Source: Pseudomonadota bacterium
GTDB taxonomy: Bacteria; Pseudomonadota; Gammaproteobacteria; Burkholderiales; Thiobacillaceae
DNA: 5,404 nt
Direction of reading: 5' to 3'
NCBI GenBank assembly: GCA_021836225.1
Contig: JAKBJA010000176.1
Coordinates: forward strand, 1 to 5,404
Both the position numbers and the translations under genes were made by a program. This document shows positions 1-5,324 of the stretch, piece by piece. Position 1 is the first letter of the stretch, and each line of letters begins with the position of its first letter. The notes below the pieces were generated by a model, which did no database searches, was not told the origin of the DNA, and was given only the letters and a program-made list of their open reading frames with translations.

Positions 1-160
1 GAAGATGCGGAGCGGCGCAAGAAGGCGGGCGTCCCGGAGGACGTGACGTTTGCGACCAAAGGCGAGATCGCCCTCGACCTGATCCGCCGCGCGCTCGCCT
101 GGGGCATTCCGGCGCAGTGGGTCGCCATGGACGCCGGCTACGACAGCGTGGATCTGCTAA
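1..160 (+). pseudogene. Internal fragment of an IS701-family transposase gene (copy A), cut by copy B
   Basis: Reading frame 1 encodes about 53 residues that align one to one with residues 203-255 of the complete IS701-type transposase at 192-1790. The fragment includes the second catalytic aspartate region (A-M-D-A-G-Y-D). Its DNA matches the inverted stretch 1025-1184 at 159 of 160 bases. The one difference is G at position 124 against T in the coding strand of copy B, giving Ala instead of Ser two residues before the Asp. Similarity stops exactly at CTAA (157-160), where the terminal repeat of copy B begins. The frame runs on into copy B and stops at 253-255, giving a meaningless tail. The 5' part lies outside the window. 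The missing 3' part (residues 256 on) is not found anywhere to the right, so the gene is broken. Confidence 0.93.
157..160. repeat. Left copy of the CTAA target-site duplication of IS701 copy B
   Basis: CTAA directly precedes the left inverted repeat and recurs at 1904-1907 directly after the right one. It fits the YTAR preference known for the IS701 family. In copy A these bases belong to a Leu-Leu-Ile stretch. Confidence 0.9.
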
Positions 161-174
161 TACTGTTGTCAGGG
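161..174 (+). repeat. Left terminal inverted repeat of IS701 copy B
   Basis: TACTGTTGTCAGGG is the exact complement of 1890-1903. Inside these 14 bases the two ends diverge, with only a patchy further match (GATTCGG against GATCCGG). Confidence 0.92.
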
Positions 175-191
175 TCGGTGCAGATTCGGCA

Positions 192-1790
192 TCAACAGAG
201 CGGAACGAAGGCCGGAGGAGAGAGGGAGGTCCCTCTTTGGGCTAACGCTCGATAGACCGCGATGGCGCACCATTCAGTGAAGCGCCTGCGCACTGCCTGC
301 ACGCTTTCCCATAAATGTCGCGGGGCCGGTACGGGGACCGGCGAGGTGCCGGCCATCTGGACGGTCACCGGGCTGTCGCCTCGCATGAAGACGATCGCCG
401 ACGGCCCGGCAGACGGGGTGCCGGATGTGGGGGGCGGCGCCGGTGGAGTCGGCTCGACCGGGAGCGGGCGGCGTTGCAGGCTGAGCCACGTCAGGCCAAA
501 CATGACGATCGCCAAGTGGTGGTGGAATCCACGCCACGACCTGCCCTGGTAATCGCGGAGGCCGACCTCGCCCTTACCGTTCTCGTAACTGAATCTTTCG
601 ATCAGTGGGCGGCGGTGGGCAACCTGCGCCAGATCTTCCAGCGCCATCTCGTGCCGGGCCGAGACCACGTAGTATTTGCTATCTCCTGCTTCGCCCGGCA
701 ACGGCCGCTCGAATAGCAGCCAAACGGCGGGCCCCACCTTCGTGGTCGTGGCACACTGGACATCCAGCGCGGCGAACTGCTTGGTCAGGGGGCCGGCCGT
801 GCCCTGCCGGTAGATGACGTTGCGCCAAGCCTCCTCGGGCAGTGCGTCTCGCAAGGCATCGACCCGGCACACCGGGGGCAGGGACTGCGGGTCGACGTGG
901 ATGCGCGGGCGGCCGCGCCGGGCGGGCGGAGGTGGTACCCACTCTTCCACTTCCTCGGGTGCGCGCACCATGAAACTGCTCTTGACGCCGACACAGCAGG
1001 ACAGACCCATTTGCTCCAAGGTGATTAGCAGATCCACGCTGTCGTAGCCGGCGTCCATGGAGACCCACTGCGCCGGAATGCCCCAGGCGAGCGCGCGGCG
1101 GATCAGGTCGAGGGCGATCTCGCCTTTGGTCGCAAACGTCACGTCCTCCGGGACGCCCGCCTTCTTGCGCCGCTCCGCATCTTCGGCCCAATCCTCCGGC
1201 AGATACAGCCGTCCCGTGACCGGCCAATCGTGGCGCGCGTCGGCGTAGTGCACGGTCACCGCCACCTGGCCGTTGGCCCGTTTGCCCACACAGCCGAGAT
1301 ACTGTCGCTTGACGCCGACACTGTGCTTGCCCTGCTTGAGTTGGCTGACCTCATCCACGATCAGCATCCCGTCCTGCCCGGTGCTGGCCACCTCCAGGGC
1401 GTGGCGCACCCGTCGCCGATCCAGTTCCTCCGCGGACCAAGGCGACAGAGCCAACAGACGATGGATGGCCTCCTTGTTGGCCACACTCTCGATCGCCGTT
1501 GTCATGGTCTCTCCGTTTTTCCGCGGCAGATCGCTCAACAGGCCCACCGTGTAGGCGCAAAAATTATCAAAGGTCTCCGCCCGGCCGAAGACGTCGTAAA
1601 ACTGCTCCGCGTATCTCTCCAATTCTCTCGGCAACTCTGCGGTCGCCAGCGGCACCTGACGTTCCTCCCGCGTGGGTCGGGTGACTGCGGACACCGCAGG
1701 GGCATTCGCCGCTGGAGTTGCCGAATCCTGAACCGCGTGCTTTTTGCTGTTCCTCATACCTTCGACTTCGACGACCGGGTGGCAAATCAT
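192..1790 (-). CDS. IS701-family DDE transposase, full length (532 aa)
   Basis: This is the cut-and-paste transposase of copy B, acting on the element's own ends. Family motifs are clear. Residues 142-170 carry the first Asp (D146) followed by K-Q-G-K-H-S-V-G-V and R-Q-Y-L-G. Residues 174-182 read G-Q-V-A-V-T-V-H-Y. The second Asp is D246 in M-D-A-G-Y-D. The glutamate region is E-N-G-K-G-E-V-G-L-R-D-Y (403-414), with E403 or E408 catalytic, followed by R-S-W-R-G-F-H-H-H. The protein is longer than I expect for the family (roughly 400-450 aa): residues 1-55 are a polar leader and residues 442-532 form a Pro/Ala-rich linker plus a short tail. The start is uncertain. ATG at 1790 has no good ribosome site, while ATG at 1757 follows GAAGG very closely. 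The two starts differ by 11 residues. No frameshift or internal stop is seen. Confidence 0.93.
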   Translation of the reverse strand: MICHPVVEVEGMRNSKKHAVQDSATPAANAPAVSAVTRPTREERQVPLATAELPRELERYAEQFYDVFGRAETFDNFCAYTVGLLSDLPRKNGETMTTAIESVANKEAIHRLLALSPWSAEELDRRRVRHALEVASTGQDGMLIVDEVSQLKQGKHSVGVKRQYLGCVGKRANGQVAVTVHYADARHDWPVTGRLYLPEDWAEDAERRKKAGVPEDVTFATKGEIALDLIRRALAWGIPAQWVSMDAGYDSVDLLITLEQMGLSCCVGVKSSFMVRAPEEVEEWVPPPPARRGRPRIHVDPQSLPPVCRVDALRDALPEEAWRNVIYRQGTAGPLTKQFAALDVQCATTTKVGPAVWLLFERPLPGEAGDSKYYVVSARHEMALEDLAQVAHRRPLIERFSYENGKGEVGLRDYQGRSWRGFHHHLAIVMFGLTWLSLQRRPLPVEPTPPAPPPTSGTPSAGPSAIVFMRGDSPVTVQMAGTSPVPVPAPRHLWESVQAVRRRFTEWCAIAVYRALAQRGTSLSPPAFVPLC

Positions 1791-1889
1791 GGGTTACTAC
1801 TGCCTACATCTTCTGGTAGCCTTAACCTAGTGACCCTGCAGCCCTCCGACCCTGCTTAATGGTATTAACACCCCGGATCGTTCCCACAT
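1791..1889 (-). other. Leader of the IS701 transposase gene; no clear promoter seen
   Basis: These bases lie between the transposase start and the right inverted repeat and should hold its promoter. I see no pair of -35 and -10 boxes with normal spacing. TTGTCA inside the terminal repeat is a possible -35, but the nearest TAATAC lies too far downstream. The segment carries one of the two opposed CAGGGTCGG subterminal repeats. Confidence 0.4.
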
Positions 1890-1903
1890 CCCTGACAACA
1901 GTA
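1890..1903 (-). repeat. Right terminal inverted repeat of IS701 copy B
   Basis: CCCTGACAACAGTA is the exact complement of 161-174. Its last two bases, TA, also belong to the extended inverted repeat of the neighbouring IS5-type element, so the two elements touch with no spacer. Confidence 0.92.
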
Positions 1904-1907
1904 CTAA
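1904..1907. repeat. Right copy of the CTAA duplication, shared with the edge of the IS5-type element
   Basis: CTAA matches 157-160. The same bases mirror TTAG at 3037-3040, so they can equally be counted as the outer end of the IS5-type element. This fits copy B having used the border of the IS5-type element as its target. Confidence 0.8.
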
Positions 1908-1923
1908 GAGCCTATCCGAAAAC
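1904..1923 (+). repeat. Left terminal inverted repeat of the IS5-type element
   Basis: These 20 bases (beginning CTAAGAGCCTATCC, ending GAAAAC) are the exact complement of 3021-3040. The match extends to 1902-1903 if the flanking TA is included. Confidence 0.92.
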
Positions 1924-1954
1924 AGGGGCCTGGATGGCGTGTAGGGCCTCGGGC

Positions 1955-2010
1955 GGCCGGTGGCGGGAGGGCGCTTCTGGACCGTAGTGGCCGGTGGCGA
2001 GAGAGGGCGC
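1955..2010. repeat. Imperfect direct repeat in the 3' tail of the IS5-type element
   Basis: GGCCGGTGGCGGGAGGGCGC at 1955-1974 recurs at 1989-2010 with a 2-bp insertion and one change. Just after the second copy, GGGCGC and GCGCCC (2005-2010 and 2017-2022) can pair around a 6-base loop. No T-run follows on either strand, so I do not call a terminator. Confidence 0.6.
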
Positions 2011-2106
2011 GTAGGAGCGCCCGCTATGAGGGTATGGCAATGCCGGCCGCAGCGTCGGCGGCAGCCTGACGGCGGCGGATCGCGGGCGCAGCGGTCTGCC
2101 GGTGGC

Positions 2107-2939
2107 CTACACCGGAACTCCAGCCGCGCGATACGCGTGCCAGGCGCAGGCGAGGTGGAGCATCGCGACATAGTTCTCGGTCTTCTTCTCCCAGCGGACC
2201 AGAAGACGCCGAAAGCGATTCATCCACGAATGGGTGCGCTCCACGACCCATCGGCGGGCCCGATAGCCCGGGATGTCGCGCTTGGCCTGCTTCTCCTCGC
2301 CGCGGGTACGGATGTGGGCGGTCCAGCCGAAGGATTCCACCTGCTCGCGCACCTCGCGGTAGTCGTAGCCTTTGTCCAGGCACAGGTTCGGCCGATCGTC
2401 CGCGTTGGCCGGGTCGGCACGGGGTGGCGTGACGGGCATGTTGAGCACGGTTTCCTGCAGGAGCTTGAAGTCGTTGCGGTTGGCGCCGGCAACGGCCAAG
2501 CCCACCGGGACACCCCTGGCGTCCGTCACGACGCTCCGCTTGGTCCCGCTCTTTCCCCGGTCCGTCGGATTCGGCCCCGTAGCGCCCCCCCCAACGGCGC
2601 CTTGGTCATGGCGCCGTCCATTGCCAGCCAACTCCAGTCGATGCCCTGCGCCTCGTCATATGCCATCAAGCCGGCTTTCCACATGCGCTCAAACACGCCG
2701 GCGCGCACCCACTCCTGAAAGCGGTCATGCACCGTGCTGACGGCGCCCATGGCTCGCGGCAGGGCCTTCCACTGGCAGCCTGTGCGCAGGACGTAGAAGA
2801 TGGCCTCCATGGCCGGTCGATCGGGCATGCGCGGGCGCCCACCCTCGGGCTTGGGCCGCGCCGGGGGCAGCACCAGCACGATCTGTGCCCACAGCGCGTC
2901 GGAGATCGTCCATGAGCCCCTGGCCACCACACCTTCCAA
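2107..2939 (-). CDS. IS5-family transposase OrfAB, joined by -1 frameshift (277 aa)
   Basis: This is the DDE transposase of the IS5-type element. The first frame supplies residues 1-118, ending M-D-G-A-M-T-K-A-P-L-G-G. A -1 slip on the G8 run (2585-2592) then continues G-A-T-G-P-N-P-T-D-R-G-K-S-G to the stop at 2107-2109. With that slip the junction has the spacing I recall for intact single-frame relatives (A-P-L-G-G, two residues, then T-G-P-N-P), whereas a +1 slip would not. The catalytic residues fall in both halves: D108 in the first, D189 (L-C-L-D-K-G-Y-D) and E234 (R-R-W-V-V-E-R-T-H-S-W-M-N-R-F-R) in the second. Only the fused product would be active. The start is TTG at 2939, with GGGGAG seven bases upstream. 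The other reading is that the gene is broken and the G-run is mutational, but family precedent favours programmed shifting. Confidence 0.88.
2526..2939 (-). CDS. IS5-family OrfA, unshifted product (137 aa)
   Basis: Without frameshifting, translation from TTG 2939 ends at the TGA complementary to 2526-2528. The product keeps the N-terminal DNA-binding region (W-T-I-S-D-A-L-W-A-Q-I, then R-P-x-M-E-A-I-F-Y-V-L-R-T-G-C-Q-W at about 42-57) and the first catalytic Asp (D108). It then runs into 19 out-of-frame residues after G118. It lacks the second Asp and the Glu, so it cannot transpose DNA. In related two-frame elements such short products can bind ends and dampen transposition; that role here is inference. 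Confidence 0.75.
   Translation of the reverse strand: MEGVVARGSWTISDALWAQIVLVLPPARPKPEGGRPRMPDRPAMEAIFYVLRTGCQWKALPRAMGAVSTVHDRFQEWVRAGVFERMWKAGLMAYDEAQGIDWSWLAMDGAMTKAPLGGALRGRIRRTGERAGPSGAS
2585..2592 (-). promoter_or_regulatory. Slippery G8 run for -1 frameshifting in the IS5-type transposase
   Basis: The plus strand shows eight C in a row, so the mRNA reads TT followed by eight G and then CGCT. Tandem Gly codons on G can re-pair one base back without loss. The frame before the run gives A-P-L-G-G; the frame after a one-base slip back gives G-A-T-G-P-N-P, the conserved continuation. Confidence 0.75.
2594..2617 (-). other. 8-bp stem hairpin directly upstream of the G8 run
   Basis: ACGGCGCC and GGCGCCGT form perfect 8-base arms around an 8-base loop. 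In the mRNA the hairpin ends one base before the G8 run. It lies in codons for the conserved D-G-A-M-T-K-A-P stretch, so it may be a by-product of coding. Its position next to the slip site makes an effect on shift efficiency possible. Confidence 0.5.
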
Positions 2940-3020
2940 ATCCGGACTCCCCTTTCGGGTGTCCTTTTACGGGGCAGCCCTGGAAACTCCTGGTTCCATA
3001 ACCTGGAAATTCTCTGGCGT

Positions 3021-3040
3021 GTTTTCGGATAGGCTCTTAG
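3021..3040 (-). repeat. Right terminal inverted repeat of the IS5-type element
   Basis: The exact complement of 1904-1923, beginning GTTTTCGGATAGG. It lies upstream of the transposase start, about 80 bp away. The following TA (3041-3042) mirrors the TA at 1902-1903. Confidence 0.92.
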
Positions 3041-3042
3041 TA

Positions 3043-3070
3043 AATCCGTATCCGACGTCGGCTGCCGCAA
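3043..3070. other. Short gap between the IS5-type element and the protein relic
   Basis: This is non-IS DNA holding a perfect 10-bp palindrome, CCGACGTCGG (3052-3061), just past the stop codon of the minus-strand fragment. There is no T-run, so a terminator is not supported. Confidence 0.4.
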
Positions 3071-3339
3071 TCAAACGTGTTCATCCTCCAAAGACGCGGA
3101 TTGCATCCGCTCTGCTGCTTCCAGCCCGGAGACGTGGACGCGCTCCCACCGGCCCTCATCGAATACCCGGAAGGCATCTGCCAGACGAACGGACTGATCG
3201 GCCCACAGATCATCGTCCGTAACGACCAGAGTCCGGGTAAGGACCCTGGGCCGATCCGCCACAGCACAACTCCAGCCGGGCAGAGGCATCCTCTTTCCGG
3301 TCATGCGCGCCGTCGCGTACCATATCCGGCTCCAGTTAC
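3071..3339 (-). pseudogene. C-terminal fragment of an unrecognised protein, cut by the IS1380-type element
   Basis: From the edge of the IS1380-type element, a minus-strand frame encodes about 88 residues to a TGA at 3071-3073. The sequence looks protein-like: polar with many Trp, Arg and Asp, and including T-R-T-L-V-V-T-D-D-D-L-W-A-D-Q-S and R-V-F-D-E-G-R-W-E-R-V-H-V-S-G-L. It has no membrane segment or known catalytic motif that I can name. Beyond 3339 the frame continues only as antisense of the IS, so the N-terminus is lost. An internal ATG at 3304 could start a 77-residue remnant, without a clear ribosome site. I do not recognise the family. The matching N-terminal part is not evident right of the IS at 5045 onward. 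Confidence 0.5.
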
Positions 3340-3354
3340 CCTGAATTTCGCAAT
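3340..3354 (+). repeat. Left terminal inverted repeat of the IS1380-type element
   Basis: CCTGAATTTCGCAAT pairs with 5030-5044 with one mismatch at its sixth base. Confidence 0.85.
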
Positions 3355-3433
3355 ATATCACATCATGTCTCTTTGCGCGCTTTGTATTGGCAGGAAACAC
3401 AAGAGTTGTGGCGAATACGTCTTCCAGTGATCT

Positions 3434-3440
3434 GGGAGGA
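3434..3440 (+). promoter_or_regulatory. Ribosome binding site of the IS1380-type transposase
   Basis: GGGAGGA lies 14 bases before the in-frame GTG at 3455, somewhat far. An in-frame GTG at 3464 is even further. The GTG at 3441 touches the site and is out of frame. This makes GTG 3455 the best available start. Confidence 0.5.
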
Positions 3441-3454
3441 GTGAACACCGAACG

Positions 3455-4793
3455 GTGGCAGCTGTGAAGGCCCCCCAGCCCGGCTCCGGTGCCCTCTTGC
3501 CCGAGCAGTTCACCCTCAAGAACGCGACCCCGTACGGCGGCGCCCAGCTCATCTGGCGCTTCTTGGAGCGCGTCGGCCTCCCCGCCCGCACTGCGGCGGC
3601 ACTGGCACCCCACGAGAAGGCCAAGCATGCCAGGTACTCCTTGATGCAGGAGGTCTTGCTGTTCCTGATCGGCCGGATGCTCGGTCTGGGCCGCGTCTTC
3701 GACTTCGTCGAGCTGGAGCAGGACCCGCTGCTCAAGTTCCTCTTCGGCCTGCCCAAGCTGCCCGACGTCACCATCCTCTACAAGGAACTCGTCCGCCTCG
3801 GCCGCGCCTCGGTGCGCGCCGCCCTGCAGCCACTGCATGAGTACGTCGCCGGCCTGACGCTGGGCGCGGACCTGATCATCGACGTCGACTCCACGGTCGA
3901 GACGGTCTACGGCAGCCAGCAGGAGAGCGCGGTGGGATACAACCCGACCAAACCCGGCCGGTCCAGCTTCCACCCCCAGCTCTGCTTCGACGGCCTGACC
4001 CGCACCCTGCTCGACTGCGAACTGCGACCCGGCAACACCGTGAGCAGCACCGGGCTGGTCCAGACCTTCACCCGTGTGCTGGACAGCCCGCTCGTGGCCA
4101 GCCGCCACGTCCGCCTGGTGCGCGGAGACCGCGGCTACGGCCACGAGGACTTCATGGCCCTGTTGGAGCGGCGAGACCTGGACTATATCCTCAAGGTCAA
4201 GGGCACCAAGCCGCTGCGCGCCTGGGCCGACACCCTCGACTACCGCGCCATCGGCACCTCGGCACTCGGGGACGTGCTCGAGGTGGCCTCGGGCCTCTAC
4301 CGGGCCGGGGACTGGAGCCGGCCGCGGCGCCTTCGTGGTCGTCCGCGAGCGGGCCGCGGTACCGGCCGAGGGGGCGCTGCTGGAACTGCCGGCCATCGCG
4401 GAGGAGCAGTTTCTGGGCACCTCGGTGGACTGGGACGAGGAGGACGTCTTCCACAGCTACAACCAGAGGTGCACGTCGGAGACCACGATTCGCACGCTGA
4501 AGGAAGACTGGGACCTGGACGCCTTCAGCAAGGACGGGTTCGACGCCAACGCCGCGGACATGCTGCTCAAGGGGATGGCCTACAACCTCACGCTGGCGAT
4601 GCAGCAGCGGCTCGCCCCCAAGGACCGTGCGGTCGTGCACACCGCGGCGACCATCCGCCGCTGGTGGTTTGTCTTGCCGGCCGTCGTCGCCAATCATGCC
4701 CGTCGCTACTTCCTGCGGCTGCCCAGCGAGGCCGAGCATGGGCACTACGGTAAGGCCTGCGCCGCGCTGGCGGCCCTCCCCGCCGGCACCTGA
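3455..4793 (+). pseudogene. IS1380-family transposase, disrupted by a one-base frameshift
   Basis: From GTG 3455 the frame encodes a typical IS1380-family DDE transposase to about residue 292. The first Asp lies in L-I-I-D-V-D-S-T-V-E-T (D143 or D145), followed by G-Y-N-P-T-K-P-G-R. The second is D225 in R-G-D-R-G-Y-G. Near 4316-4331 the coding moves to the frame one base later: dropping one C around 4331 joins D-W-S-R-P-R-R to F-V-V-V-R-E-R-A. The second part carries the likely catalytic Glu (E342, C-T-S-E-T-T-I-R-T-L-K-E-D-W) and the C-terminus, stopping at 4791-4793. Restored length is 445 aa, normal for the family. Unshifted translation ends at 4753 and lacks the Glu, so it should be inactive. 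No long homopolymer marks a programmed slip; the site is a GC-rich tract, so a sequencing error is the main alternative. Confidence 0.88.
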
Positions 4794-5029
4794 CGCCCCC
4801 CTCCCTCGATCCGTGCCAGACCCCTCGGGCATTACCATGCCTCTCGCCAACTCGACACGCGGACCGCCGGCGGCCACTGAGCCTGAACGGCCTCCATCCG
4901 CACCAGCGCGCTCACCCAGCCTGGCCCATCCCGCCCTCAGCCTCTCGCCGCCGCCTCGCACGCTGATTCACCCGCAGTCGCCTTGCCCCGCGGTCGTGAT
5001 CGGCCGTTCCCTCCCCCGTTCCCTCCCCC
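4794..5029. other. Gene-free, C-rich 3' tail of the IS1380-type element
   Basis: The 236 bases between the transposase stop and the right end hold no credible gene. Over 4801-4980 the plus strand has about twice as many C as G (87 against 41 by hand count). No hairpin with a T-run is seen. Confidence 0.6.
5006..5029 (+). repeat. Two tandem copies of a 12-bp unit next to the IS1380 right end
   Basis: GTTCCCTCCCCC occurs at 5006-5017 and 5018-5029, directly inside the right terminal repeat. It may be a subterminal protein-binding site or slippage; the sequence alone does not decide. Confidence 0.7.
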
Positions 5030-5044
5030 ATTGCGAAAGTCAGG
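5030..5044 (-). repeat. Right terminal inverted repeat of the IS1380-type element
   Basis: ATTGCGAAAGTCAGG pairs with 3340-3354 at 14 of 15 positions. Its last two bases begin a 13-bp palindrome, GGCTCAATGAGCC (5043-5055), that straddles the border. Confidence 0.85.
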
Positions 5045-5048
5045 CTCA

Positions 5049-5324
5049 ATGAGCCGACATCTGAACCTGCGGCGACGTGCGGAAGCGGAGATGATCCGAA
5101 CAAAGCGCAAACGCGGAACCAAACCAGAACGGCGGACTAACAAGAATCTGGCAGTTTGTATGGCACTTCGACGTACCGCAAAGGATTCGGCCCATCTTCA
5201 AGCAAATTCACCCAATCTGATTTTTTGTGCCAGGGCGGCGCTATCTCGGGTGCCGTTATTGGGAGAGGTGCTGTTAAGTTGTCGACCGGATTTAGCATAT
5301 GGCTGGCGAGTGTCGGGCGCATGA
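5049..5324 (+). CDS. Possible small basic ORF (91 aa), weakly supported
   Basis: ATG at 5049, five bases outside the IS1380 end, opens a frame to TGA at 5322-5324. The first 35 residues are strongly basic (R-R-R-A-E-A-E, then K-R-K-R-G-T-K-P-E-R-R); the rest resembles no family I know. There is no ribosome site, because the upstream DNA is the IS end. The stop overlaps the next ATG (ATGA at 5321-5324), which could mean coupling but may be chance. Base composition falls towards average here, unlike the coding parts of the window, so this may be intergenic DNA. Confidence 0.15.
   Translation: MSRHLNLRRRAEAEMIRTKRKRGTKPERRTNKNLAVCMALRRTAKDSAHLQANSPNLIFCARAALSRVPLLGEVLLSCRPDLAYGWRVSGA

Larger units (their letters stand above)
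161..1903 (-). mobile_element. Complete IS701-family insertion sequence (copy B), 1743 bp
   Basis: The element is bounded by perfect 14-bp inverted ends TACTGTTGTCAGGG (161-174) and its complement (1890-1903). It is flanked by the direct repeat CTAA at 157-160 and 1904-1907. A 4-bp YTAR duplication is the known signature of the IS701 family and agrees with the transposase inside. One gene fills almost all of it: the transposase stop lies 31 bp from the left end, and a 113-bp leader separates its start from the right end. Subterminal copies of CAGGGTCGG in opposite orientation (170-178 and 1846-1854) may be part of the transposase binding region. Gene, ends and target duplication are all intact, so it looks recent and possibly active. 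Confidence 0.93.
1904..3040 (-). mobile_element. IS5-family insertion sequence with split transposase, about 1137 bp
   Basis: Perfect inverted ends run inward from CTAAGAGCCTATCCG on the left and are mirrored on the right at 3021-3040. Counting one more flanking TA on each side, the match is 22 bases (1902-1923 against 3021-3042). Because TA is its own complement, two borders are possible: 1904-3040 with a TA duplication outside, or 1907-3037 with the TA at 1905-1906 and 3038-3039 as the duplication. A 2-bp TA duplication would be in keeping with some IS5-family groups. The interior has one transposase in two overlapping frames, a leader of about 100 bp and a gene-free tail (1908-2106) with an imperfect direct repeat. 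The subgroup (IS427-like or IS1031-like) is not certain. Confidence 0.9.
3340..5044 (+). mobile_element. IS1380-family insertion sequence with broken transposase, 1705 bp
   Basis: The ends are CCTGAATTTCGCAAT (3340-3354) and the complement of CCTGACTTTCGCAAT (5030-5044), 14 of 15 matching and starting CCT as expected for the IS1380 family. The length fits the family range of about 1.6-2 kb. A 115-bp leader precedes the single transposase gene, and a 251-bp gene-free, C-rich tail follows it. The bases outside the ends (TTAC left, CTCA right) do not match, so no 4-bp target duplication is present. With the transposase frameshifted and the duplication absent, this looks like an older, decaying or rearranged copy. 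Confidence 0.88.

Noticed and set aside
1230..1859. 209-codon open frame on the plus strand
   Set aside because: It is antisense to the N-terminal half of the IS701 transposase and has no family features.
2005..2022. GC-rich hairpin as a terminator in the IS5 tail
   Set aside because: The stem is only 6 bp and there is no T-run on either strand.
2107..2631. IS5 OrfB as a separately started protein
   Set aside because: The start upstream of the G-run lies inside OrfA in another frame, and residues before the G-run (M-A-G-N-G-R-R-H-D-Q) are out-of-frame translation of conserved OrfA. Frameshift fusion explains it better.
1960..2718. 252-codon open frame on the plus strand
   Set aside because: It is antisense to the IS5 transposase and shows no motif; long spurious frames are common at this GC content.
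3071..4420. 449-codon open frame on the minus strand
   Set aside because: Most of it is antisense to the IS1380 transposase, whose catalytic motifs are on the plus strand. Only the part outside the IS (3071-3339) looks like a genuine gene remnant.
4197..4961. 254-codon open frame on the minus strand
   Set aside because: It is antisense to the IS1380 transposase and its C-rich tail; Gly/Arg-rich low-complexity translation.
5137..5322. 61-codon minus-strand frame in the right flank
   Set aside because: It includes a protein-like stretch (Y-V-E-V-P-Y), but I recognise no family and there is no ribosome site. It does not continue the relic at 3071-3339.
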